This document shows, piece by piece, positions 41,018 through 48,657 of a stretch of 64,000 nucleotides of DNA (position 1 is its first letter; each line of letters starts with the position of its first letter). The stretch is from Thermoplasmata archaeon (lineage in GTDB: Archaea > Thermoplasmatota > E2 > JACPAO01 > JAHFTW01), in contig JAHFTW010000003.1 in the NCBI GenBank assembly GCA_023269235.1, positions 83,325-147,324 on the forward strand, given 5' to 3'. The position numbers and the translations under genes were made by a program. The notes beneath the pieces are model-generated. The model did no database searches. It saw only the letters and a list, made by a program, of their open reading frames with translations, and had not been told where the DNA came from.

Positions 41018-42574
41018 GTGGCGGGGCACAAGCCGGCACTTCTCATCGTTCTGGACGGCTTCTCGTTCGGGGACCCGAAGAATCCGTGCAACGCCTTCGA
41101 GCTGGCGAAGACGCCGACGTTCGACAAGCTGCGCGCAACCTGCCCTTGGACGTACGTCGAGGCGTCCGGCGTGCGCGTCGGCGTGAAGGATGGGCAGATG
41201 GGGAACTCCGAGGTCGGCCATCTCAACATCGGCGCCGGCCGCGTCGTCTTCCAGGATTCCATGCGCATCCACAACGCGGTGCGCGACGGCACGTTCGGCA
41301 ACGAGGCCGGAATCCAGGCCGCCTTCGCCCACCTGCGCCGCACCAAGGGCCGCCTCCACTTCATGGGCCTCCTCGGTCCCGGAGGCGTGCACGCGCACGA
41401 GTCGCACTTCGGCGCGGCACTCGCGGCCGCGTCGAAGGCCGGCGTCAAGGACGTCTGGGTCCACCCCATCGGCGACGGCCGCGACACGCCCCCGCGCTCG
41501 GCGCTTGGTTACTTGGCGACGCTTGAGGCGCAGATGGCGAAGGCCGGCGTCGGCCGCGTCGCCGACTTCGTGGGGCGCTACTATGCGATGGACCGCGACA
41601 ACCGCTGGGAGCGCATCGAGGCCGCGTACAACCTCTACACGCAAGGCAGAGGGTCGCGAGTCGCAAGCGCCGCCGTCGCCATCGAAGCCGCCTACGCGGC
41701 CGGCAAAGGCGACGAGTTCGTCGAGGCCGCCAGCTTCCACCCGGAAGGCGCGGTGCGCTCCGGGGATGCGGTCGTCTGGCTCAATTTTCGTCCCGACCGC
41801 AGCCGGCAGATCACGCGCGCCTTCATGGACCCGGCCTTCACGGGGTTCGCCCGCCCCAAGGTCCCTGACGTGGCGTGGGTCTGCATGACGCAGTACGACG
41901 CCTCGTTCGCCGCGTGGCCGGGCGTCCACGTCGCCTATTTGCCGACGAAGGTGGACGGCACGCTAGCCGAGCACCTGGCCGCATCGGGGCTCACGCAGTT
42001 CCACACGGCGGAGACTGAGAAGTACGCGCACGTCACGTACTTCTTCAACGGCGGGCGTGAGGCGCCGTGGCCCGGCGAGACGCGCAAGCTCGTGCCCTCG
42101 CCCAAGGTCGCGACGTACGATCTCAAGCCTGAGATGTCCGCCGGGGAGGTCACGGACGAAGTGCTCCAAGCGATGGGCTCGGGCGGCTACGACTTCGTCG
42201 TCGTCAACTTCGCCAACCCCGACATGGTCGGCCACACCGGCAAGCTCGACGCCACCGTCAAAGCCGTGGAGTTCACGGACAACTGCGTGCACCGTTGCGT
42301 CGAGGTCGCCACCGAGCTCGGCTTCGTGACCCTCATCACGGCGGACCATGGCAACTGCGAGGAAATGTGCAAGGTCGGCCCCGACGGCGGGCGCGGCGAG
42401 CCCATCACCAAGCACACGCTGAATCCGGTGCCCCTCCTCGTCGCCAACGGCCCCAAAGGCCTGCGGCTCGCAGAAGGCGGCGCCCTCGAGAACGTCGCGC
42501 CCACGCTCCTCGAGCTCATGGGCCTCCCGAAGCCGGCGGCGATGACGGCGGCCAGCCTCGTCGTGCGGTCCTGA
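41018..42574 (+). CDS. gpmI: 2,3-bisphosphoglycerate-independent phosphoglycerate mutase
   Basis: 518 residues, interconverts 3- and 2-phosphoglycerate in glycolysis/gluconeogenesis. It is the long bacterial/plant-type iPGM, not the short archaeal ApgM. The alkaline-phosphatase-like metal site is visible: LIVLDGFSFG at the start, catalytic Ser in MGNSEVGHLNIGAGR near 63, GDGRDTPP near 152, RYYAMDRDNRWER near 188, NFRPDRSRQI near 258, NPDMVGHTG near 403 and ITADHGNCEEM near 446. GTG start with a CTTAACC box at 40990-40996, about 27 bases upstream. The bacterial type suggests acquisition by transfer (inference). Confidence 0.93.
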   Translation: MAGHKPALLIVLDGFSFGDPKNPCNAFELAKTPTFDKLRATCPWTYVEASGVRVGVKDGQMGNSEVGHLNIGAGRVVFQDSMRIHNAVRDGTFGNEAGIQAAFAHLRRTKGRLHFMGLLGPGGVHAHESHFGAALAAASKAGVKDVWVHPIGDGRDTPPRSALGYLATLEAQMAKAGVGRVADFVGRYYAMDRDNRWERIEAAYNLYTQGRGSRVASAAVAIEAAYAAGKGDEFVEAASFHPEGAVRSGDAVVWLNFRPDRSRQITRAFMDPAFTGFARPKVPDVAWVCMTQYDASFAAWPGVHVAYLPTKVDGTLAEHLAASGLTQFHTAETEKYAHVTYFFNGGREAPWPGETRKLVPSPKVATYDLKPEMSAGEVTDEVLQAMGSGGYDFVVVNFANPDMVGHTGKLDATVKAVEFTDNCVHRCVEVATELGFVTLITADHGNCEEMCKVGPDGGRGEPITKHTLNPVPLLVANGPKGLRLAEGGALENVAPTLLELMGLPKPAAMTAASLVVRS

Positions 42575-42612
42575 GCAAGCACGCTCAAGACCCCCACCCC
42601 GGATGGGAGCGC

Positions 42613-43992
42613 ATGCGCCTCCTGTCCGTCCTCATGGTCGTCCTCCTCGCGGCCCCCGCCGCGGCGCAGACGGTGCCCGCCATCCCGGACCCGTACTTCC
42701 CGGCCCCCGCGGAGGTCGCCGTGGAGGCCGCGAAGCTGGACGGCAGGCCGTTCGAGCTCGACGCCGAAGCGACGCTCGCCGCCCTGACCGCGTTCTCCGG
42801 CGCCGTCTCCGGCCAGCGCATCTACGACTGCATCACTGGCATCACGACGGATTTCACGACGAGCTACCGCCTCATGGGCACCCCGTCGGCGCAACTCTTC
42901 GTGCAGAAGTACGCCGGCGTCTTCAAGGACCTCGGCCTCCCCAGCGCCCTGCAGACGTTCGCCGACGGCGGCCCCGGCGTCCCCGGCGTCGGCGGCGGCC
43001 CCGTCGCCACCGGCGGCACCAACATCGTCGGCGCCCTTGCCGGCAAGGACACGCACAAGTGGGTCGTCGTCGGCGGCCACTACGACACCCAACTGTTGAC
43101 GCAGGGCGGCGGCGCCTTCGACAACACGAGCGGCATCTGCACCGTCCTCGAGCTCGCGCGCCAGATGAAGGCCTACGTGGACTCCGGCGGCGTCCTCCAG
43201 GCCAGCGTCCTCTTCGTCTGGTACGATGGCGAGGAGTGGGGCCTGTACGGCTCCGTCGCCTTCGCGCAGGACCAGGCGGTCGCCCGCGCCCTCCTGGGCC
43301 TCTCCGCCACGGACAAGGTGGACGTCCTGACGTCGCAGTCCTACGACATGGTGGGCCTCAACTGGCCCGCCGGCAACAACTGGGTCGGCTTCGGCGACCC
43401 CGCGGCGACGCAGAAGACCGCCGTCCTCAACCTCCGGACCGCGCCCATCCACAACGGGACCGAGTGGGCCTGCTGGAGCTACGGCTGCTACGAGGAGCTC
43501 AAGGTGCGCCCCGATTTCGACGCCCTCCTCGCCAACTTCACCAACTACCAGTTCCTTGTGCGCGAGGTCGCCTACGACCTCCTGAAGTGCCCGCCCGAGT
43601 TCTGCTGGGTGTACGACGACAGTTACGGTCGCAGCGACCACATCCCCATCATCGCCACCGGCGTCCCCGGCAACCGCGTCCAGGGCTCGCACGACTTCGA
43701 GTACCCGCACTACCACTACCCAAGCGACACGCTCCCGGCGATGGTCGAGCTCGCCGGATCGCAGGCGGCGCTCGTGCAGGGCTTCGACGCAGAGTCCCGC
43801 ATCGGCGGAACGGTGGCGTTCTACACGGCCCTCACAGGCGGCGTCGGCCACTACGGCTACAAGGAGGACCCGAACCTCTTCCCCGTCGCGCTCGGCAAGG
43901 GCGACACGGGGACGAGCAAGGGGACGCCGTTGGGCGAAGTCGCCCTCCTCGGCCTCGCCCTCGCCGGGTTCGCGATCCGCCGCAAGCGCTAA
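42613..43992 (+). CDS. Secreted M28-family zinc aminopeptidase
   Basis: 459 residues. Signal peptide MRLLSVLMVVLLAAPAAAQT. The M28 metal ligands follow in order: VVGGHYDTQ near 156, GAFDNTSGICTVLEL near 170, YDGEEWGLYG near 207, an Asp in SYDMVGLNW near 248, and a His in YPHYHYPSDTL near 373, giving a co-catalytic two-zinc site. The C-terminus GTPLGEVALLGLALAGFAIR followed by RKR looks like a membrane anchor with an Arg-rich stop, as in the gene at 39793. ATG 42613 has GCTCAAG about 27 bases upstream. Likely scavenges peptides outside the cell. Confidence 0.87.
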   Translation: MRLLSVLMVVLLAAPAAAQTVPAIPDPYFPAPAEVAVEAAKLDGRPFELDAEATLAALTAFSGAVSGQRIYDCITGITTDFTTSYRLMGTPSAQLFVQKYAGVFKDLGLPSALQTFADGGPGVPGVGGGPVATGGTNIVGALAGKDTHKWVVVGGHYDTQLLTQGGGAFDNTSGICTVLELARQMKAYVDSGGVLQASVLFVWYDGEEWGLYGSVAFAQDQAVARALLGLSATDKVDVLTSQSYDMVGLNWPAGNNWVGFGDPAATQKTAVLNLRTAPIHNGTEWACWSYGCYEELKVRPDFDALLANFTNYQFLVREVAYDLLKCPPEFCWVYDDSYGRSDHIPIIATGVPGNRVQGSHDFEYPHYHYPSDTLPAMVELAGSQAALVQGFDAESRIGGTVAFYTALTGGVGHYGYKEDPNLFPVALGKGDTGTSKGTPLGEVALLGLALAGFAIRRKR

Positions 43993-44019
43993 GTCGCGCC
44001 CAGGCTCGAACGGGCCCCG

Positions 44020-44565
44020 ATGAGCGACCACTCCCTGCAAGGCAACCTGGGAGCCCCTGTGCGCAAGCAGCAGCTTGCCGCCAGTCGTGAGGCGTCGGGC
44101 TACACGAGCACCGACCCGGCGCCGCCGCAGGACCTCGCCAAGCCCGGCAAACTCTCCGTGCCCGATCTGCGCGTCCGCCTGCTCGACAGAACCCTTCCCA
44201 TGTTCCAGCGCATGCGCGCCGTCTTCGCTCTGCGCAACCGCGGCGGCCCCGCAGCCGTCGAGGCCTTGGCCGCCGCCTTCGCCGACCCGAGCGCCCTCCT
44301 GCGCCACGAGCTCGCCTACGTCCTGGGCCAGATGGGCGACGCGCACGCCGTCCCGTTCCTGACTGAGGTCCTGGCCAAGCCGCACGAGCACGTCATGGTC
44401 CGCCACGAGTGCGCCGAGGCGCTGGGAGCCATCGGGCAGATGGAGTCGGTGCCCGTCTTGCGGAAGTTCCTCTTGGACCCGAACCCGGAGGTGAGCGAGT
44501 CGTGCGAGGTCGCGCTCGACCTCATCGCCTGGGTCAACTCCCAGGACCTCGAGTACGCCGCCTGA
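44020..44565 (+). CDS. HEAT-repeat protein resembling half of deoxyhypusine hydroxylase
   Basis: 181 residues. After a 60-residue start, residues 60-160 form HEAT repeats with two His-Glu motifs, LLRHELAYVLGQMGDAHAVP and MVRHECAEALGAIGQMESVP. It is preceded by MFQRMRAVFALRNRGGPAAV. Eukaryotic deoxyhypusine hydroxylase (DOHH) consists of two such halves with four HE motifs binding a di-iron centre. Here only one half is present, so two chains might dimerise to build the site. Archaea modify aIF5A with deoxyhypusine or hypusine and DOHH is rarely recognised in them. PBS-lyase HEAT proteins without enzyme activity are the alternative. ATG 44020 with GCTAAGT about 29 bases upstream. Confidence 0.75.
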   Translation: MSDHSLQGNLGAPVRKQQLAASREASGYTSTDPAPPQDLAKPGKLSVPDLRVRLLDRTLPMFQRMRAVFALRNRGGPAAVEALAAAFADPSALLRHELAYVLGQMGDAHAVPFLTEVLAKPHEHVMVRHECAEALGAIGQMESVPVLRKFLLDPNPEVSESCEVALDLIAWVNSQDLEYAA

Positions 44566-44610
44566 GCGCACGCCGGCAAGCTTGAAGTGCGGCGACCCCC
44601 GTTTCCCGGC

Positions 44611-44988
44611 ATGGCCATGCGGAGCGCGGACCCTTGGACGCCGGCGCAAGCGGTCGCCGCCATCGCGTCCCAGGCCATCCTTGGCGACGGTTCGGTGACC
44701 GCGGAGGAGCAGGAGACGCTGGTCGAGTGCTTGGGCGACTTCTCCGAGCTCTGGCAGGCCGAGTCGCTTGAGGACGCCCTGGACGAGGTCAGCCACCGCA
44801 TCCGGCGCGACGGCAGCGACGCCGTCTTGGCGCAGGCCATCGCCGCAGTGCCCCACCGGTTGCAAGCCCCACTGCTCGCCACGGTCCGCGAGTTGGCGGA
44901 GTCCGACGGTGCCCCCAGCGAGGACGAGACCGACCTGCTCGCCATGCTCAGCGCGGCCTTCGTCGCCCAGCGCAAGAGCGGTCGCTAG
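44611..44988 (+). CDS. TerB-like helical protein
   Basis: 125 residues, all helical. It starts DPWTPAQAVAAIASQAILGD with GSVTAEEQETLVECLGDF, and the second half repeats the pattern with ELAESDGAPSEDETDLLAML. Such acidic DGxxxxEE motifs in pairs are typical of TerB/tellurite-resistance-like and DnaJ-associated domains, which bind metal. No Ter operon is near, so a role is unknown. ATG 44611 with GCTTGAAG about 27 bases upstream. Confidence 0.65.
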   Translation: MAMRSADPWTPAQAVAAIASQAILGDGSVTAEEQETLVECLGDFSELWQAESLEDALDEVSHRIRRDGSDAVLAQAIAAVPHRLQAPLLATVRELAESDGAPSEDETDLLAMLSAAFVAQRKSGR

Positions 44989-45000
44989 CGCGCTATTCGC

Positions 45001-45009
45001 CCTATATAC
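45001..45009 (+). promoter_or_regulatory. Box A (TATA) of the purine/folate operon
   Basis: CTATATACT, centred about 30 bases before the purH ATG at 45036. One of the strongest TATA matches in the window. No ribosome site before purH, so leaderless. Confidence 0.65.
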
Positions 45010-45035
45010 TGCCTCCGCGTCGGACGTCCGTAAGT

Positions 45036-46643
45036 ATGGCCAGCCGCAGCCTCTCCGCCGCGACCGCCCACACCCCGGCCGCACCTGCCAAACCGGAGCG
45101 CGCGCTCCTCTCCGTCTCGGACAAGCAGGGCCTCGTGGAGTTCGCACGGCGTCTCGCCGCGTGCGGCATCGAGCTGGTCTCCACGGGCGGCACCGCGAAG
45201 GCCCTGCGCGACGCGGGCCTCGCCGTGCGCGACGTCAGCGACCTCACAAAGTTCCCTGAGATGATGGAGGGCCGCGTCAAGACGCTCCACCCCAACATCG
45301 CGGGCGGCATCCTCGCCAAACGCTCCGACCCCGGCCACCGCGCCTCGATGCAGGACCACGGCATCGCGCCCATCGACCTCGTCGTCGTCAACCTCTACCC
45401 GTTCGAGGCCACGGCGGCCCTGCCCGGCGTCGCCCTGGACGACTTGGTCGAGCAGGTGGACATCGGCGGCCCCAGCCTGATCCGCGCCGCGGCCAAAAAC
45501 CACCCGGACGTCCTCGTCGTCACCGACGCCAACCAGTACGACATGGTGGCGAAGGCCATCGAGAAGGACCAGATTCCGCTCGGCCTCCGGCAGGAGCTCG
45601 CCCTGCGCGCGTTCCAGCACACGGCGCGCTACGACGCCATCATCGCCCGCGCCCTCAGCAAGCGCTTCGGCCTCACCGACTACCCGGAGCACCTCGCGTT
45701 CGCCTACGACCGCATCGAGACGCTACGCTACGGCGAGAACTCCCACCAGCGCGCCGCGTTCTACCGCAAGGCGGGCCCGCGCAACGTCAAGGAGCCCAGC
45801 ATCGTCGGCTCCAAGCAGCTGCACGGCAAGCAGCTCAGCTACAACAACATCCTCGACGCCGACGTCGCGCTGGAGGCCGTGAAGGAGTTCCCGGAGACGG
45901 CGTGCTGCGTCATCGTGAAGCACGCCACCCCGTGCGGCATCGCCGCGGCGCCCACCATCCATGCCGCCTACGAGCAGGCCCTAGCCTGCGATCCCTACTC
46001 GCCGTTCGGCGGCATCGTCGCCGTGAACCGCCGTCTCGACCTTCAGACGGCGGAGGCGCTCGGCGAGCTGTTCTTGGAGATCATCGTCGCGCCGTCGTAT
46101 GACGCGGATGCCCTCGCGCACCTCCAGAAGAAGAAGAACGTCCGCGTCCTCGAGGTGCCCGGCCTCGATCATCCGTACCAGCGCAGCGGCACCCAGATCC
46201 GCAGCGTCACCGGCGGCCTCCTCGTGCAGGACCGCGACCTCAAGCCGTACGAGCCGAAGGAGTGGAAGACGGTCACGAAGCGCGCCCCCACGGCGGCCGA
46301 GCTCGCCTCCATGCTGTTCGCCGCGCGCGTCGTCAAGCACGTGCGCTCCAACGGCGTCGTCTTCGTGCAGGGCACGCGCACCGTCGGCATCGGCGGCGGC
46401 CAGACCGCGCGCGTGGACAGCACCTTCATTGCCACGCACAAGGGCAAGGACCAGATCCAGGGCAGCATCATGGCCTCCGACGCCTTCTTCCCGTTCCGCG
46501 ACGCCGTGGACGTGGCGGCCCAGCACGGGGTCGCCGCCATCGTGCAGCCCGGCGGCTCGATTCGCGACGCCGAGGTCATCGCCGCCGCCGACGAGCACGG
46601 CATCGCGATGATGTTCAGCCACCAGCGCAGCTTCCGCCACTGA
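45036..46643 (+). CDS. purH: Bifunctional AICAR formyltransferase / IMP cyclohydrolase
   Basis: 535 residues. The N-terminal MGS-like cyclohydrolase domain has LLSVSDKQGLVEFARRL near 26, STGGTAKALRDAG near 52 and GRVKTLHPNIAGGIL near 80. The C-terminal formyltransferase has LRYGENSHQRAAFY near 232, KHATPCGIA near 298 with the catalytic Lys-His, and SDAFFPFRDAVDVA near 488. Both activities are expected. It performs the last two steps of IMP synthesis and uses 10-formyl-tetrahydrofolate. Many archaea use separate PurP and PurO instead, so the bacterial-type fused enzyme is notable. First gene of the operon; a TATA box lies 30 bases upstream. Confidence 0.95.
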   Translation: MASRSLSAATAHTPAAPAKPERALLSVSDKQGLVEFARRLAACGIELVSTGGTAKALRDAGLAVRDVSDLTKFPEMMEGRVKTLHPNIAGGILAKRSDPGHRASMQDHGIAPIDLVVVNLYPFEATAALPGVALDDLVEQVDIGGPSLIRAAAKNHPDVLVVTDANQYDMVAKAIEKDQIPLGLRQELALRAFQHTARYDAIIARALSKRFGLTDYPEHLAFAYDRIETLRYGENSHQRAAFYRKAGPRNVKEPSIVGSKQLHGKQLSYNNILDADVALEAVKEFPETACCVIVKHATPCGIAAAPTIHAAYEQALACDPYSPFGGIVAVNRRLDLQTAEALGELFLEIIVAPSYDADALAHLQKKKNVRVLEVPGLDHPYQRSGTQIRSVTGGLLVQDRDLKPYEPKEWKTVTKRAPTAAELASMLFAARVVKHVRSNGVVFVQGTRTVGIGGGQTARVDSTFIATHKGKDQIQGSIMASDAFFPFRDAVDVAAQHGVAAIVQPGGSIRDAEVIAAADEHGIAMMFSHQRSFRH

Positions 46644-46651
46644 GCGCCATC

Positions 46652-47317
46652 ATGCTGCGCGTCGCGGTGCTGGCATCCGGGAACGGCTCCAACCTGCAGG
46701 CGCTCCTCGACCGCATGGCGTCCGGCCACGTCCAGGCGCGCGTCACGCTGGTCCTCTCCGACCGTCCTGACGCCCTCGCCCTCGGGCGCGCGCGCAAGGC
46801 GAAGGTTCCTGCGGTCGTCGCCCTGCCGCCGGAGCCGGAGGAGAAGGGCGCTGCCTACAACCAGCGCCTGCTCGCCATCCTGGCGCAGGAAAATCCGGAC
46901 CTCGTCGTCCTTGCCGGCTACATGCGCATCGTCGGCAAGCCGGTCCTCGAACGGTTCGCGGGCCGCATCCTCAACGTCCACCCGAGCCTGCTTCCCGCGT
47001 TCAAGGGGCTCCACGCCGTCCAGCAGGCGCTCGCGGCCAAGGCGACGGAGGCGGGCTGCACGACGCACCTCGTCACCGCCGACCTCGACGGGGGTGCCAT
47101 CCTGCTCCAGGCCGGTCTCAAGGTCCGTGCGGGCGAGACATTGGAGTCCCTCCAGAAACGGGTTCTGGCCCTGGAGCACCTCGTCCTTCCCCGCACGGTC
47201 CAGCTGTTCGCGGAAGGCCGCGTCGCCCCCGATGGCCGCATCGCCGCGGGCCCCTCGTGGACAGGCGAGGCGGGACTGGAGTTCGTCTCCGGCGCGTGGT
47301 ACTCCGAGGGGTTCTGA
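46652..47317 (+). CDS. purN: Phosphoribosylglycinamide formyltransferase (PurN)
   Basis: 221 residues, adds a formyl group from 10-formyl-tetrahydrofolate to GAR. It begins VAVLASGNGSNLQALLD, with the catalytic Asn-His-Asp region ILNVHPSLLPAFKGLHAVQQ near 108 and GCTTHLVTADLDGGAILLQ near 134. The C-terminus (GPSWTGEAGLEFVSGAWYSE) is an extension of about 20 residues. ATG 46652, eight bases after the purH stop. The stop overlaps the next start (TGATG). Confidence 0.93.
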   Translation: MLRVAVLASGNGSNLQALLDRMASGHVQARVTLVLSDRPDALALGRARKAKVPAVVALPPEPEEKGAAYNQRLLAILAQENPDLVVLAGYMRIVGKPVLERFAGRILNVHPSLLPAFKGLHAVQQALAAKATEAGCTTHLVTADLDGGAILLQAGLKVRAGETLESLQKRVLALEHLVLPRTVQLFAEGRVAPDGRIAAGPSWTGEAGLEFVSGAWYSEGF

Positions 47318-48657
47318 TGCCCGAGAGGCCGGAGTGGTCGTACGAGGAGGCGCTTGCTTGGCTCTACGCGCGCCAAGGCCTCGGCATCAAGCTCGGGCTC
47401 GGCAAGGTCGAGCGCCTGCTTGGGCGGCTCGGCAACCCGCACGACGCCTTCCAGAGCATCCACGTCGCGGGCACCAACGGGAAGGGCTCCGTCACGCGTA
47501 TGCTGGCGGAGGTGCTGCGCCGTGCGGGCCACCGCACCGGCTGCACGACGAGCCCGCACCTCGTCGCGTTCACGGAGCGCGTCGAGGCGGACGGCAAGCC
47601 GATCGCGAAGGCGGACGTCGCGCGGCTCCTCGCCATCATCAGGCCCCACGCCGAGGCGCTCGACGCAGAAGGCGATTCCCCGACGTTCTTCGAGGTCGTC
47701 ACGGTGCTCGCGTTCTGCCACTTCCGCGACCAAGGCGTCGCGTGGGCGGTCGTGGAGACGGGGATGGGAGGCCGCCTCGACGCCACCAACGTCCTTGCGC
47801 CCCGCCTCACCATCATCACCAACGTCGGCCTTGACCATCAGAGGTTCCTCGGCGACACGGTCTCCGAGATCGCGTACGAGAAGGCGGGCATCATGAAGCG
47901 AGGCGTCCCCTGCGTCACGGCCTGCCGCGGCGACGCCCTCACCGTCCTCAAGGCGACGAGCCACGCGCTCCAAGTCCCGATGAGCATCGTCGGGTCCGAC
48001 TACCGCATCGTCTCCGACCCGGACCACCTCGTCCTGCTGCGCCCGACGGGGGAGTCGCGTTTTGAGGTCGGCCTCGCCGGCGCGCACCAGCGCGAGAACG
48101 CGGCCCTCGTCGTCGCCGGCGTCGAGGCGCTGCGCGCCCAAGGGGCCGCCATTCCTGACGCGGCCCTGCGCGGGGGACTTCGCTATGCGACCAACCCGGG
48201 TCGCCTGGAGCGCATCATGGTGGACGCCGCCGCGTGGGTCCCCGGCGTCGCGCCGCGCCAGGTCGAGGTTCTCGTGGACGGCGCGCACAACGTGGACGGC
48301 GCCCGCGCCCTCAGCCGCCACATCGCCGTGACCGCGTGGTCGGGCCACCACCTCGTCTGCGGGTTCTGCGCCGACAAGGCGTGGCCCGAGCTGGTGGCGG
48401 AGTGGACGCCGATGGCCGAACGTGTCTGGGCGGTCCCTGTCCGGAACCCGCGCAGCCTCGACCCGCAGCGCATCGTCGAGGAGGTCGAGCCGACCGGCCG
48501 GCCCGCCGTCGCCGCGGCCGACGCGCGCCACGCCCTGCGCATGGCCATCGAGGCCGGCGCCGAGCGCGTCCTGGTCGCCGGTTCCCTGTTCCTCGCGGGC
48601 GAGGCGCTCGCCGTCCTGCGCGGCGTGGGCCTGGAGGAGATCCGTGGCGCGCAGTGA
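47317..48657 (+). CDS. folC: Dihydrofolate synthase / folylpolyglutamate synthase
   Basis: 446 residues of the Mur-ligase family. Substrate and ATP motifs: YARQGLGIKLGLGKVERLL near 12-30, the P-loop VAGTNGKGSVTRMLAEVL near 50, TTSPHLVAFTERV near 73, ETGMGGRLDATNV near 147, DHQRFLGDTVSEIA near 172 and LVDGAHNVDGA near 318. It adds glutamate to dihydropteroate or folate. ATG 47317 overlaps the purN stop. Its 3' end overlaps the pabBA start by 14 bases. Sits next to pabBA, pabC and folP, which supports the folate role rather than another Mur ligase. Confidence 0.9.
   Translation: MPERPEWSYEEALAWLYARQGLGIKLGLGKVERLLGRLGNPHDAFQSIHVAGTNGKGSVTRMLAEVLRRAGHRTGCTTSPHLVAFTERVEADGKPIAKADVARLLAIIRPHAEALDAEGDSPTFFEVVTVLAFCHFRDQGVAWAVVETGMGGRLDATNVLAPRLTIITNVGLDHQRFLGDTVSEIAYEKAGIMKRGVPCVTACRGDALTVLKATSHALQVPMSIVGSDYRIVSDPDHLVLLRPTGESRFEVGLAGAHQRENAALVVAGVEALRAQGAAIPDAALRGGLRYATNPGRLERIMVDAAAWVPGVAPRQVEVLVDGAHNVDGARALSRHIAVTAWSGHHLVCGFCADKAWPELVAEWTPMAERVWAVPVRNPRSLDPQRIVEEVEPTGRPAVAAADARHALRMAIEAGAERVLVAGSLFLAGEALAVLRGVGLEEIRGAQ

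Noticed and set aside
42187-45147. Minus-strand open frame of 986 codons across gpmI, M28, HEAT and TerB genes
   Set aside because: It crosses four real plus-strand genes and their promoters and has no recognisable domain.
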